This document shows, in pieces, positions 42,099-54,255 of a DNA stretch of 64,000 nucleotides. Each line of letters begins with the position of its first letter. Position 1 is the stretch's first letter. Origin of the DNA: Orychophragmus violaceus (lineage: Eukaryota; Streptophyta; Magnoliopsida; Brassicales; Brassicaceae); contig CM058232.1 of assembly GCA_030180135.1 (NCBI GenBank), positions 79,279,001-79,343,000 on the forward strand, given 5' to 3'. The position numbers were made by a program, and so were the translations under genes. The notes beneath the pieces are model-generated. The model did no database searches. It was given only the letters and a program-made list of their open reading frames with translations, and had not been told where the DNA came from.

Positions 42099-44048
42099 TA
42101 TATCATAACACTTTATGCACCGCAAGGAGATGAGGTTCTTTAGGATCAGAACTATATTGTGCAAGCTTAGAGATATCAAAACTAATATGAAGGAGGGTAA
42201 TGGTGAGGTATTGCAGCTTGCCCACAAGTCATCTATATTGTTTAGGATCTGCAATAGGATTACCATCACTCTTACAAAACTTCTGATTAGGCTCCATTGG
42301 CACATATGCATGCTTACATCCAGAGAATCCACTTGATTCTAACAGGTCAAAAACATATTTATGTTGATTGACTAAGATACCTTCAGCTGATCTAACAATC
42401 TCGAAGCCAATAAAGAATTTCAGAGGACCTAGATCACACAGTTTGAAGAATGAATGTAGTTGCAGCTTGAGTTCATTTACTGCATCATCATCAGTGCTGG
42501 CTATCAAGATATCATCAATGTACACCAAGACTGCTAAAAAACTTCCTTTAAAGATTTTCACAAAAAGGTGTGATCACCAACACATTTCTTAAAACGCAAC
42601 TGAGTTAATGTAGAAGAAAACTTCAGAAACCATTGTCGTGATTCTTGTTTCAGTCCATATATGGATTTTAAAAGACGACATACAACAGTTTTTGATACTT
42701 TTTCTCCTGTAAGATCTGAATAACCAGGTGGTAACTTCATATAGATCTCTTCATCCAATTCTCCATTTAAAAAGGCATTTGAAACATCAAGTTGTGTAAG
42801 AGACCACTGCATCTTTGGAGCAAGAGAAAGTAGCAACTTAACAGTAGCATGCTTTGCCACATATGAGAGAAGGTATCTAGGAAGTCAATACTTTCATGTT
42901 GAGTGTAACCTTAAGTGACTAGGCAAGCCTTGTAAAATGCTTCCATATGCATTATACTTAACAGTATAGAACCATTTATAACCAATTACAGTCTTGTCAG
43001 GTGGAAGTTCACAAATCTTCCAAGTATGAGTCATTTCCATCACACCCATCTCCTCACCCATAGCTTCTTTGTATATATGTAAATCCTTAGCCTCTAAATA
43101 TTTCTCAGGATTGGTGTTTTAGTGAGCACATTAAAAAAGCACAAAAGGATACAAATATATTTGAATAAGAAACATAATTGGAAATGGGATATAGTGTGGT
43201 TAGCTTAGTAAGGGTATTATTATAACAATGAAAATCTTGCAGGTGTTTAAGGGTTTTAGTTTGTTTGCGAGTCTTAGATGCGGAAGGAATCAAAGACTCA
43301 GAAGATGAAACATTGTGGTGTTGATGTTCATCAGAAGATAGTTGCATAAAAGGCTTATGACCATCAGGAAAAGCAAGTGTTTCTGATAGAGGAAAGAAGT
43401 TCTTTACAACAAATGTGATAGTAGATGATGCAAAAGGAAATATTTCCTCATGAAAATGACATGCCGAGAATTAGAAACCATTTGTGTCTCGATATCTAGT
43501 AGCTTATACCCTTTAAAACCACTAGGATAACCTATAAAGACACAAGCCTTAGATCTAGGATCAAATTTAGTTCTCCCTTTAGATGATGTTTAACCTTAGC
43601 ATAAACAACCAAATGTTTTCAATGACAGATAATCCGGTTCTTTTCATGTCAATTTCTCATACGGAGATTTGTTTCCTAGTACTAAAGATGGTAATCTATT
43701 AATGAAAAACACTGATGTAAGAATACAATCACCCCAATCTCTATGGTTAAACGAGATTCAAAAAGAAGGGCTCTATCTAAATAAGGATATGCTGATGCTT
43801 TCTCTCTACAACAGAATTATGTTGCGGTCTTTCTGGACAAGAATGAAAAGAAATAATACCTTTCAATGCAAACAATCCAGCAAATTTCAATTCATTAGCA
43901 TTATCAGAACGAACAACTTCAACTTTCCTGTCATATTGATTGTCAATCATTTGTAAGAGAGCAGGAAAAATATGCAAATCATCTGATTTAGCATGCATTA
44001 AGAATATCCATGTAGCTCGGCTAAAATCATCAACAATATTTAGGAAGT
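42099..44048 (-). pseudogene. E0 copia integrase and reverse transcriptase
   Basis: The pol part of E0 between the two insertions. From 44048 down: integrase core FSRATWIFLMHAKSDD, VEVVRSDNANELKF and FHSCPERPQHNSVVERKHQ (43998-43777), the post-integrase linker with YPISNYVSYSN (43347-43105), then reverse transcriptase QLDVSNAFLNGELDEEIYM and SIYGLKQESRQW (42860-42558), the catalytic VYIDDILIAS near 42520 and PLKFFIGFEI. It ends at the gypsy A insertion, with the remainder at 4428. Several frame changes and stops; decayed in line with its old LTRs. Confidence 0.88.
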
Positions 44049-44690
44049 CATTCCAAGAAAACTGCCGCGCAACTACGGATTTAATCGTAGCTACGCTTGA
44101 TTTTCTGTAGCTATGTTAGCATTTGCTGCGGATAGCTACGACTTCTATCCGCTTCTACAAGCTCGACGCTACGAGTATTTCGTAGCTACCCGCAGCCAAC
44201 TATCCACAGCCTAGCTACGAACCTATTTGTTGCTAATAGCTACGAGTTGCGTGGACTGTTTTTTGTAACTACTGTAGCTACGACTACCCACGAACTAATT
44301 CGTAGTTAAGTAGCTCAGATAGCTACTAACATTTTTGTAGCTATGTAGCTACGAACTCATCCGTCGCTCTCCGTGGTAAATATAGCTACGACTCTCCACG
44401 AGCATTGTCGTAGCAATATCTGCGGATTGCTACGAATGTTGTCGTGGATCTATGAATAACCACGGTATGTAACATAGCTAGGTAGCTACGGATGCACTCA
44501 TAGCTAGTCGTAGTTCAGATAGCTATGACTTGCTACTGATTTAGTCGTAGAAATAGCTACGGACTGCAAGGACTTATATCCGTGGCTATGATTTCCACAA
44601 ATTTTATTATCGCCATCCGTAGCTAGTTTATTATTATAGCCACGACATATGTCGTCCCAAGCCGTAGCTACCTTGATTATCCTAAATTAT
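44049..44690. repeat. F left end and subterminal repeats
   Basis: After the terminal repeat come many TAGCTACGA/TCGTAGCTA words on both strands over about 600 bp, the expected binding sites of the CACTA regulatory transposase. Confidence 0.88.
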
Positions 44691-44900
44691 GCATTTCTAC
44701 GATTTTTTTCACATTTCTGTTTCAAATTTCATTTTAAAATGCATTACAAGAAATGGTACAATTCTTAAATTAGAAAATGAAACGTTAAGAGTTGGGTTAC
44801 ATAGTACAAAAGGCAAGACATTACAAAAGAGTTTCTTGCATCACAAAAAGATTCTAAGAAGAATTCTATATACATAAATAAAACATAAATACTTCAAAAC

Positions 44901-47188
44901 CTAAGGAATTGTGTTGTCTGAGATTTGGTTTGGTTGTTTACTTGGTTCGGAATGAGAACTTGGAGCAGCAGATGCAGCACTCTCACGAGGAACAACAGGC
45001 TGATATGTCATTGGATCAACTCCATTCCTGATAAGCAAGATTGACATGCCTTCTTTCAGTCCACTGATTGTTTCCTTTATGTTGGAAATCTCCTCGGAAT
45101 CTGCCGCTTTCTTCAGTATTGAAGAAGGTCCAGTCTTGCTTTGATATGCATCAAGGTACTGAATAGAACCAAGCATGTAAATACGCCATTTGGATTTTGT
45201 TACTTTCTGAAAAAGATTCAACAGATTGATTCAATTTCTAATTTACAGAAGCAAACACACATACTTCAATAATCATTAACATAAGAATAGAAGAAAACAT
45301 TCATTAATTATTCCATCAAAGATTAACCTAAAATAGAAGCAACAATCAGTCATCATCAATCATTCATCAAACAGTCATTAAGCATTCATTATTAATTCAA
45401 ACTAGCAACTATAAGACATAATGGATTCTTTGTCATCAAACAATCAGTATTAATTCCATCATACATTAATTTAGAATCATTTCTAATTAATAACTCAAAT
45501 TGCAACCTAACCTCGAGATAAGCATGCGTGACTGGAGGGGAGTTGGGGTTACTTGAGATCCCTTAGTAACAGTGGAATCCTGCGATCGTTCAATGGCCAA
45601 TGCCTCAGCAGCTGCGATGAGAGACTCTGCTCTTTTGTCAATGATAGTCCCATCTTTGCGACTATGGGTCTTACACACAACAGCTGTTGCAGCAGGCTTA
45701 AATCCACTCTCTTGCTCCTAACAAACATAAATGTATTAATAACCAAGCATATCTAAGAAAAACAGAAGCCTACGTAATAACGAAATCACACATTACCGTA
45801 TCATAAGCCACTCGGATGTGAGTTTTTATGCTTGAAGTGTGGCGGTGAGTACCTAAGCCATCTGGATTTAATCTTGCATTCTCTGAGTTAGTTTTGCACT
45901 TCTTCTGGTGCTCTGCATCATCCCAAAGCTCTTGCAAGGTATTCCAGTCCGCAAGACCAATGAACTCAGGCTTCTTCAGAGCGCGCTTCCTCTTGCTAAT
46001 AATGTCCCCAATCGACTTTCTCACTATTGATGTATAGCGGTCGACCACCATATTGTGATATCCAGAAGTACTTTTACTACAAGAAAAAGAACATGTTAAT
46101 ATTTACATATACAAAAACATTCACATTACTAAAAAAAATTGCAAGTTTCAAACATACCACAAAGGTTATCTACTACTCATCCTTCTTTGTTTGTGGCACC
46201 ATACTGTAGTTCCACCATGGACCCCAAAAGTTGGAATCGTATCCGGACACAATGTCTTTCCGGATACAATCATCAATGCCAAACCTGTTAGAATGAAAAA
46301 AATTGATTATAATCATACAAGCAAGACTATCAAATAGAATGTCTCATTCACCATTCATTAAACAGAAGCAAGACTTATCATTCTCAAGACTCATTAGACA
46401 TCCATTAGCATTCATCAAACATTCATAGTTTCATTAAACCATACTCATTATCAGTCAACAAACACAATGGATTATCAGTCATCAAACATATCAAACATTC
46501 ATAATTAAACATAAGCGAGTCTAATAAATCATTAAACAAAAGCTATAATCAAACTAAATATTATAAATATATTAAATAGTATGTGGTTTTCATCATTCGA
46601 CGGACACATTAGACATTAAACCAGACTTATAAGACATATTAGACATTAAACCAAACACATTAGAAATCTAATAAGCGAGACTCATCAAGCAAGCATATCA
46701 AATCTCAGACATTAAACCAGACTCATTAGTCATTCATTAACTAAGCGAGACTCATCAAGCAAGCATATCTAATGTCAAGACATTAAACTAAACAGACACA
46801 TTAGAATCATCAACCAAGCATATCTAATAAGCCAGACTCATCAAGCAACCATATCTCTAATAAACCAGACTCATCAAGCAACCATATCTCTAGTGAGCAC
46901 GAAAGATAAAGAAACTCACCATAGGACTCCGTTAAGCTTCTCGGAATGAATATGGGGCATGTTGCGTCTGTCAGGTGGGATCATCACAGCCTCCAATGAC
47001 AGAATTGGATGGCGAGTTGCTGAGGAGGTCGAAGACCTTACTGCTCCGGGAGGAATGCGAGTCTGAGTGAGACGCCTTTGGGATGACCTTCCTGATGAAG
47101 GTAATATCAGAACCCTAGTGACTATGAACAAATCTACTTGCAAACTAGGATCCGGTAAGACTGAGAATATATTCAAACTTGCATGCAA
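44901..47188 (-). pseudogene. F TNPA-like protein (plant transposase Ptta/En/Spm type)
   Basis: A multi-exon region of the second CACTA gene, whose product binds subterminal repeats. Frames 46051-45770 (TSIVRKSIGDIISKRK, WNTLQELWDDAEHQKKC, NSENARLNPDG, HTSSIKTH), 45678-45487 (CKTHSRKDGTIIDKRAE) and 45221-44901 (a short coiled region and Pro/Ser-rich tail) read in order like the Ptta/En/Spm transposase domain. An N-terminal Pro/Arg-rich piece may be 47188-46916. Introns are likely (GT-AG junctions not all resolved). Stretches between are AT-rich with many ATTCATTA-like words, probably introns. Domain assignment is from memory. Confidence 0.6.
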
Positions 47189-48492
47189 TCTAGACAGGGG
47201 ATATTAGGGATAGAGATACAAAAAACTAACTTTTACACGAATCCAAGAAGTTGAGTTTAAGATCGAACTGGGGAGACTTAGAATAGACAGAGAATCGTCG
47301 ATTAGAGGATGTAGAAGCGATTGGGAAAGAGGGGAATGACGATTTGTGAGTGAATGGAAATTAGGGCTTCGCTAGTTTGGGGGAAAATCGACAGAGAACT
47401 AGGGAATATCGAACGAAAGAGATGGAAGAAGGGAATCGGAGACTACGGAAAACGGAGAAGGAAGAATCGGAGATGGAAGAGATAGCAAAGGATTCGTAGA
47501 TGGAGGATTTACAAAAAATCACCTCAGAGAAGAAGAGAGAACGAAGAGTCGAGAGAAATGGAAATTCGGCTATGTGTTGGGTTAAAAGGGTTAGGGAATT
47601 AGGGTAATTTTGGGTGGTTAAGCGTAGACCAGAGATAACCGAGGGAATTTCATATAAACTAACCGCGAAACCAATTTCTTTAGTGAAAATTTAAGCGGGC
47701 AAACCGCCAAATTGAATTAAAACCAAATTTTTGGTTTGATTGATTTTATCCACATAGCTACGGCCACAACCGTAGCTAGTCGTAGCAAGGATAATTTTAT
47801 TAACCTAACCAAGATTTTGGTTTCGCGGTTAAATGAAAAATTAATTCTCGTTTTCCCGCAAAATGTTTTAATTAGCAATTGGTTTGGCAAAATGTGGCGG
47901 TTAACCCGCTGAATTTTATTATTTGTGGGAAATTCACTTAGCTACGGCCAAAAACGTAGATATCCATAGCTAAGTAAACATATTTAAAGTTTAAAAATAT
48001 ATTATGTAACTTAGATTAATTAGTTATGTAATATATATTAATTAGTTATGTAATATATATTAATTCACCTAGATTCTATATTAATTTTATTTGATGAATA
48101 ATAAATCATGCATATTTTAGTCATGATGAATATTAAACATACACATTATTTCATTAAACCAAAATATAAAAACATACAAATGAGATTTTGAATCTGAATC
48201 TGAATATTCACTATAGTGATCTTTTAAATTACCATTAGAAACATATTCGTCGTCTGGATTAACCATCGTGTTTTAGGTTTAGGGTTTAGGATTCAAAGTT
48301 TATGGTTTAGGGTTTAGTTATGTAATATATATTAATTAACCTAGATACAATATTAGTTTTATTTGATGAATAATAAATCATGCATATTTTAGTCATGATG
48401 AATATTAAACATACACAATATTTCATTAAACCAAATTATATAAACATACAAATCAGATTATGAATCTGAATCTAAATATTCACTATAGTGAT
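47189..48492. other. F intergenic stretch with internal repeats
   Basis: Non-coding between the two F genes. It contains subterminal-type TAGCTACGG words again (47755-47790, 47940-47980) and a 272-bp direct duplication (48044-48315 and from 48316) with GGTTTAGGG words at its junction. Confidence 0.6.
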
Positions 48493-48540
48493 CTACTTAA
48501 TTACCATCAGAAACATATTCTTGTCTGGATTAACCATCAG
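48044..48540. repeat. 272-bp tandem duplication in F
   Basis: AGTTATGTAATATATATTAA occurs at 48044 and 48316 and similarity continues about 220 bp, including TTTGATGAATAATAAATCAT and ACTATAGTGATCT. The second copy runs into the C-terminal end of the transposase gene. Confidence 0.85.
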
Positions 48541-51500
48541 GGTGGGTTCATACGCATCAATATCTTGGATAGAATATGTCTCGACTCGCACAACCTCAAT
48601 ATGTGGTATATGATGATCAAACATGTCGTTTTGTACGGCTGTTAGAGAAACCTCTAGAGTTTCAGAAAAACCTCTCGGCATAATCTTCGTTGTTGCCCAC
48701 CACTCTTCTCTGTTTGGTCGCATTAGTGGATAAGGAATATACCATACTTGATCACATTGCTCTGGTAGTATGAAAGGATCGTACTTGTCATAATACATCT
48801 GCGGGCAAATATCGACAAAACCAGATGGATATCTGCGTATTCCTCGACCGGTGTTAATCCAATGGCATTTTAATATCATTGCTTTTAATCCAACAGCACT
48901 GTGATACTCTATCATGAAGATATCTTCGATTAATCCAAAATACTCAGTCTCAGCGGTTCCCGGAACAAAAAACACCGTAATTCATTGTCTTCTTTTTTTC
49001 AATGGCTTTCTGTGTGGTAATGATATCCCCTCGAATAATTCATAGGCCATGATCTAACTTGATGCTTTGAACCTTGTACGAATTCTAGCATCCATAAATG
49101 AAACTCAAATGACTTGCTTGCCTAGTTAATCTGCATATATATACATATTCCTCAGGCACATGATATAAACATATATAATAAAAGATTATTATATTTAAAT
49201 TTTATAACTTACATAGTTTTTACACCATGTTGCAAATTTTTTTATCTTTTGCTTTCGTCATTGCGTCTGGAGTTATGTTTGGAAAATCTTGTGCCATATG
49301 CTCTTGAAACATCCTATAAGTATAGTTATATAAGTATTATATGGTTAACCATGCATTAAAAATAAATATACAAAATAATCAATAACATATATAGTTTACC
49401 TTTCGTATGGTTCTAATTCCTCACAATTGAGCAGTAAAATGTTTGAAGCACGTTGTAGTCCGCATCATTTAACCATGATGTTGACAATTTACCAATGATT
49501 CTTCCTACGTGCTGGAACATGCTCGGGACTTTGGGATAACTGTAGATGAATCGAATTTCTTTGACATCTTCTGCGGGGTCTAAATCTTGGGAAGGTGTAA
49601 TGTAATCGACTTTCACGTATGAAATCTCTTCGTTCACACACTAAGCTACAATTGATCCTCCGATACGAGCCTTGTTTTTAACCTTTTTCAGGTGATACAT
49701 ATACCATTCGAAAGGATACATCCACCTAAATTGGACCGGCCCGCCTAACGCAGCTTCATCTGGAAGATGCACTAGAAGATATTCCATCACTACAAAAAAG
49801 GGTGGTGGGAAGATTTTTTTCAAATTGAAAAGCTTCATAGCAATATTTTCTTTTAGTATGGCAACATCTTTGATCCTTAACATTTTGGTAGATATATCTC
49901 AAAAGAAAAGTGCAATATCTTCAAAACTGAAAATATAAGATTAATATCAATAAAAAGTTAATATGTGAAATAAAAATTATTAATTTTTATGCATGATATT
50001 TATTACCTGAATGCCACATGAACAGCTTTTGGAAGTAGTTCTAAGAATGCAACTGGGAGATGTTGTTGCATGATGACATGGCAGTCGTGACTTTTTAGAC
50101 CGGATATCTTCCCAGGCTCCACGTTAACAATGTGAAAACTTTGATACATACCCGTCTGAAAATTTTATCTCGGTCTTCAACCATGTTAGAAATTTTTCCT
50201 TGCCTTCTTTCGACAATCTAAAGATTGGAATAAGCACTCTTCCATCTTGGGTAATCTCTAAATCAGGTCTTTTGCAAAAGGAAGGAAGATCTAACTTGGA
50301 TTTTATGCTGTCTTTTGTCTTCCCCGGAACATTTAGCACAGCGTTGATGAGATTATCGAAGAAATTCTTCTCGATGTGCATAAAATCTAGGTTGTGCCGA
50401 AGAAGTAGGTTCTCCCAGTATGGCAACTACTTTTTCACCCAATTATGGTCAACACCATAACCATCTATGGTTCGAGAAGGATTGTCATGTCCTCTGCCTC
50501 CGCATTCTACCGTTTTGCGCAGTCTAATTATATTTTTTATCCTTTCGTGTAAGATTTCTTCCACGTTCAGTCATGGCAGAGGATCGTCAGGAACAGTTTT
50601 GTTCTTCAAGAATGATTTAACGTTATGTCGGTAAGAATGACCTCTAACCAAAAAGCTTCGGTAACAGTTAAACCAACTGGGCTTCCTTCCATTTGGCAAC
50701 CAAAATGATTTGGTCTCATCTATACAATATGGACATGCAAACCTCCCATGTGTCATCCATCCAGAGAGCATACTGTACGCTGGAAAATCGCTGATTGTCC
50801 ACATCAGAGTTGCTCGCATCGTGAAAATTTCTTTTCGTGACAAATCATAAGTCTCCACACCGTCACTCCATAAATTTTGTACCTCTTCATTCAACGGTTG
50901 CAGATAAATATCCAAGCTTTTTCCGGATGGTTTGGGCCTAGCACTGATACAGAGAGGAAGAAATATTCTCTTTGCATGCACATACTAGGGGGTAAATTGT
51001 AGGGCGTCACTATGACGGGCCAAACAGAGTATGATTGTCCGTTCATACCAATTGGGTTAAATCCATCAGTTGATAAACCAAGATAAACGTTGCGAATTTC
51101 AGATCCAAATGTGGGATATACCTCTTTAAAATGCTTCCATGCTCTTCCATATGATGGATGATGCATTTCTCCTTCCAGAAAAATATGTTCCTCATGCCAT
51201 CTCATTTGTTTGTCGCCTTTGATTGGTATAGACGCTTTAACCGATCACCAATTGGCAGATAAAACATCATCTGATTTGGTATTGTCTTCCCTGATCGACC
51301 CACATTTGTTTCATACCGGTTTTTTTTCCATCAAACCGACAATGTGACAACTCACGATCTTCTCCCTTCTAAAATAGCATTCAATTTTCCTTGCACACGT
51401 CGATCTTGTGAAATGGCAATCCAAGAGACCGTGTATACTTCTTTGTCTCGTAATATGATGTCAGAGCTTTATTAGGCGATGGAAGGACATAACTAAATGT

Positions 51501-52178
51501 TTGAGCGATATCGTTCAAACACTCCTCCGGGATATTGAAATTGGTTTTCCAATTCATCACTTTCGAGTTCAGGTGCAATTGAGTTCTCCCATCAGCACAT
51601 CCATCATATAGAGGTTGATTTGCGGCTTCTAAAGCTTGGAATAAAGAATCATGGTAGATTGGTTCTTCGACATTCTCAGCACCGTCGGGTAACATGTTGA
51701 AATCTTCACTAGGATCACGGAATCCATCTGTAGGAGCTTGAAAATTCGGATATCCAGCTCCTGCTTCAGGTTCTTGTACTTGATGACTAGTTGATGCTTC
51801 GCCGGCATGTTGGCTTGTAGATGCTTCGCTGCCACAGTAACCTTGTTCTCGGTGGTGCGTCCGAACTTAATAGTTTTCCGTAAAGCCTTTTAACATAAGA
51901 TGATGCGTCACAGTATCAACATCTCCACATTATTGATTTTTGCACCTCTTACACGGACAAAACAAGACCCCCTGCTCAAGATAATATTCTTGATTTTTAG
52001 CAAATGAAATAAAAAAGTTTATTCCCTCAGCAAACTTCTCACAAACAGAACGACCAAAACGTTTAAGACGTTTATACATCCATTCTCTCGACCGAAAGAA
52101 ATAACTCATATAGTAAAATCTCTTGATAAACTGATTTTTTCCAAAAGTTTTAAAATTTCTCGACTTGTGTAAACCCAA
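48493..52178 (-). pseudogene. F TNP2/TNPD-type CACTA transposase
   Basis: The main transposase of F. From the N-terminus: a transposase-associated domain (REWMYKRLKRFGRSVCEKF... CPCKRCKN, 52178-51930), a Ser/Glu-rich linker, the TNP2 core (YHDSLFQALEAANQPLYDGC 51695-51381; STDGFNPIGMNGQSYSVWP and PYNLPPSMCM 51205-50891; VETYDLSRKEIFTMRATLMW, DFPAYSMLSGW 50981-50571; RHNLDFMHIEKNFFDNLINA 50426), then DUF4218 (MEYLLVHLPDEAALGGPVQFRWMYPFE split at 49883-49413) and DUF4216 (KCHWINTGRGIRRYPSGF, 48975-48493). The order is that of known CACTA transposases. Several stops and shifts leave it inactive. Confidence 0.88.
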
Positions 52179-52189
52179 AGGAGCATTCG

Positions 52190-52865
52190 ATTCTTTTTAT
52201 AGCCTTTCCTATGCTACAGATAGCTACTTTAAGAGTCGTAGATACAAATATATTTTTCGAAAAATAAGTACATGGAATAGTATGTAAACATGATTATTTA
52301 CTTAGCTATGGCTAGTTTCGAATGTGGCCGCAGCTAAAGCGAATATATTCCATGCGCTACTGACTGATCTGATTGAGCAGGCATGATTTGATTGATGGTC
52401 TGACCCATCATACAGACGGCCCGTGAACCCAATAATTTAACGATATTTCTACGGATAGGTGTGACATTATCCGTATCTATAGCTACGACTTTCTACAAAT
52501 TTTTCTTTGGCTACATATCTGTGATTTCGTTCGTAGCTATTCGAAGCTATGTATAGACACAACTCATCTGTAGCTAGCCGTAGCGAAGTAGGCACGAGTA
52601 GCTGCGACATTGGTTCGTAGCTAGGTAGCTACGAAGTTGGTTGTAGCTAATCGCAGCAAACCTTTTCCACGACAGGTTCGTAGCCATTCGTAGCTACATA
52701 GCTACGGAAAGCGACCACCTCTACTCGTAGCTATGTAGCTACGGATAGCTACGCCATAGCTACGGTTTTTAGCCGTAGCTAAGTCGTAGAAATCTGTAGC
52801 AAGAAAAACTTAGCTACAAAAAAATCCGTAGCTAACCGTAGCTATGCGGCAGTTTTCTTGTAGTG
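52190..52865. repeat. F right end and subterminal repeats
   Basis: About 670 bp with repeated CGTAGCTA and TAGCTACGA words ending in the CACTACAAGAAAACTGCCGC terminus (read inward). This is the 5' end relative to the transposase gene. Confidence 0.88.
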
Positions 52866-53183
52866 AGTATTTAAAGCCATCAATAGTAGGAACAAAAAAC
52901 GGTCCCCAAGTATCTTATATGAAGCAGTTCAAAAGGTTCTTTGCATATTTCTTTGACTGTTTCTGTTTTGAAAGATGACAAACATGACAAACATAATTAT
53001 TTTTATTACTTTTAATCTTTGTAATGTCTAGTAAAGAAGATAAGAAATTTATCTTGGTATGAGAAGGATGACCCAATCTCGTATGCCAAGTGACAGAATC
53101 AACTTTAAGACTAGCGCAAAAAGAAATATTACCTGAAACATTTGATAAAAAAAAAAACCTTATGATCATATATCATTGGTTTA
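52866..53183 (-). pseudogene. E0 GAG-pre-integrase domain and integrase start
   Basis: From 53169 down: VDSVTWHTRLGHPSHTKINF and YVCHVCHLSKQKQ, the copia GAG-pre-integrase domain with its zinc-binding His and Cys residues, then FELLH and TIDGFKY at the integrase start, cut by F. Only about 15 bases separate it from the primer site, so gag and protease are deleted. Confidence 0.88.
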
Positions 53184-53195
53184 GCTCTGATACCA
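53184..53195 (-). other. E0 primer-binding site
   Basis: TGGTATCAGAGC on the minus strand directly next to the 5' LTR. Confidence 0.88.
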
Positions 53196-53336
53196 TATTA
53201 TGAAATAAATCTCATTCTCATTAAGCTAAAAAAAAATATATATAAATATTATACATATGTATGAAATAATCTAAACAGGAGCTAATCTATACAAGTAAAC
53301 CAGCTGGATATACTAAACCAATGAGATATTCTAATA
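53196..53336 (-). repeat. E0 5' LTR
   Basis: About 141 bp, partner of 3745-3886. The TG start is mutated (TATTAGAATA instead of TGTTAGAATA). Confidence 0.85.
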
Positions 53337-54255
53337 AATAAAAAAAAATTCCCATGATTTTTGTTATCTCCGCCTAATCTCGCTTCCTTTTCTCTTTGAC
53401 GACTTGCCATATCCACCTCTGCCGGTGCGCCTTCGCCTTTACAATATGCAATTGATGAGGACATCAAGTCATTATCAACCAAGGAACATGGAGAAGACAT
53501 AAATCACCCAACTAAGGTGAATCAGTTTGAGTGCACCAGAGACATAGGTGCATGTATTGGAGAATATCTTTCCAACCAGAAGGATTTAAACCACAAACCA
53601 ACCTGTTACAGAATCTCAGCACATCAGGGAGTCACGGAGAAGAGGAATTGGTTCAAAAGCTTTCAACATAAGATAGTTATTCAAGTTACAACTAGGCAGA
53701 CTTCAAAGGAATCCGCTGGAGACCAACAAACACTTATTGACATATGCAAATCAAACCAGGATGATCCAAGTTGTAAACCCACTTGTTACGGAGACTCAAC
53801 CCATCCGAGGAATACATCCAATTAGAATTAATACAAAATCAATAATGGTTTAAAAGTTATTCAAGTTCTAAACCAGTTGATTCCCGACTTGCCTTATTTG
53901 GAGATTCACGAGTTTGGTCAGCATCAAAATCATATTTGGCGACCTGGAGAGGGATTATATCAATACTGCAGTGTTTTGTAAGTCCACTTACATCATCCAG
54001 AAGCTATAAACCACGTCCTATGGTGCACCCAAATTCACTTGATCATACAAAACCAAAGGAGACCAAACTTGCCATTTTTGGAACCAAATGCAATCAAACT
54101 CAACCAGCTCCTTCCTTATCATTGCTGCTGCGTTTTGGATGATTTCTTCATGGATCCAGACGTCCCAAAGCATCATGGATTCATGCCACAACTTTCAAGG
54201 CTCAAAATCAGCCATAGGCGATCAATGATCATGATGTTCTTCTCCAGGGTCCTTA
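53337..54255. other. unassigned stretch, probably gypsy G interior
   Basis: No domain recognised. Plus frames show a weak internal repeat: KPTCYRIS (near 53600) and KPTCYGDS (near 53775), in copies about 180 bp apart. It lies downstream of the gypsy G gag on the minus strand. A minus reading near 53500-53340 (ASRQREKEARLGGDN) looks protein-like, but I cannot name it. Confidence 0.3.

Larger units (their letters stand above)
44049..52865 (-). mobile_element. F: CACTA (En/Spm-like) DNA transposon in the E0 integrase
   Basis: The right end, read inward, is CACTACAAGAAAACTGCCGC and the left end is CATTCCAAGAAAACTGCCGC; AGT on both sides (44046-44048, 52866-52868) is the 3-bp duplication typical of CACTA elements. 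The E0 integrase reading continues in phase if F and one AGT are removed. Both ends hold dense TAGCTACG-type subterminal repeats. Inside, on the minus strand, are a TNP2/TNPD-type transposase (52178-48493) and a TNPA/Ptta-type protein region (47188-44901). Both are decayed. Confidence 0.93.
3745..53336 (-). mobile_element. E0: old copia retrotransposon split by two large insertions
   Basis: Matching LTRs of about 141 bp lie at 3745-3886 and 53196-53336. On the minus strand the order is 5' LTR, Met-type primer site, GAG-pre-integrase, integrase, reverse transcriptase, RNase H, polypurine tract, 3' LTR, the normal copia order. The element's own DNA is 53336-52866, 44048-42099 and 4428-3745, about 3.1 kb. 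Gypsy A sits between reverse transcriptase and RNase H, and CACTA F inside the integrase. Protein similarity resumes on the far side of both insertions. Gag and protease are missing. The LTRs differ at more than a tenth of positions by eye, so it is the oldest layer. Confidence 0.88.

Noticed and set aside
48273..48316. True interstitial telomere array
   Set aside because: Only a few TTTAGGG-like words; too short for a telomere array.
3737..53341. AATAA as the E0 target duplication
   Set aside because: Both flanks are A/T runs and the left copy is three bases away from the LTR, so chance is likely.
53517..53825. 102-aa plus-strand frame with repeated CKPTCY-like words as a Cys-rich gene
   Set aside because: Copies are imperfect, there is no start context or signal peptide, and it lies in probable gypsy G interior on the other strand.
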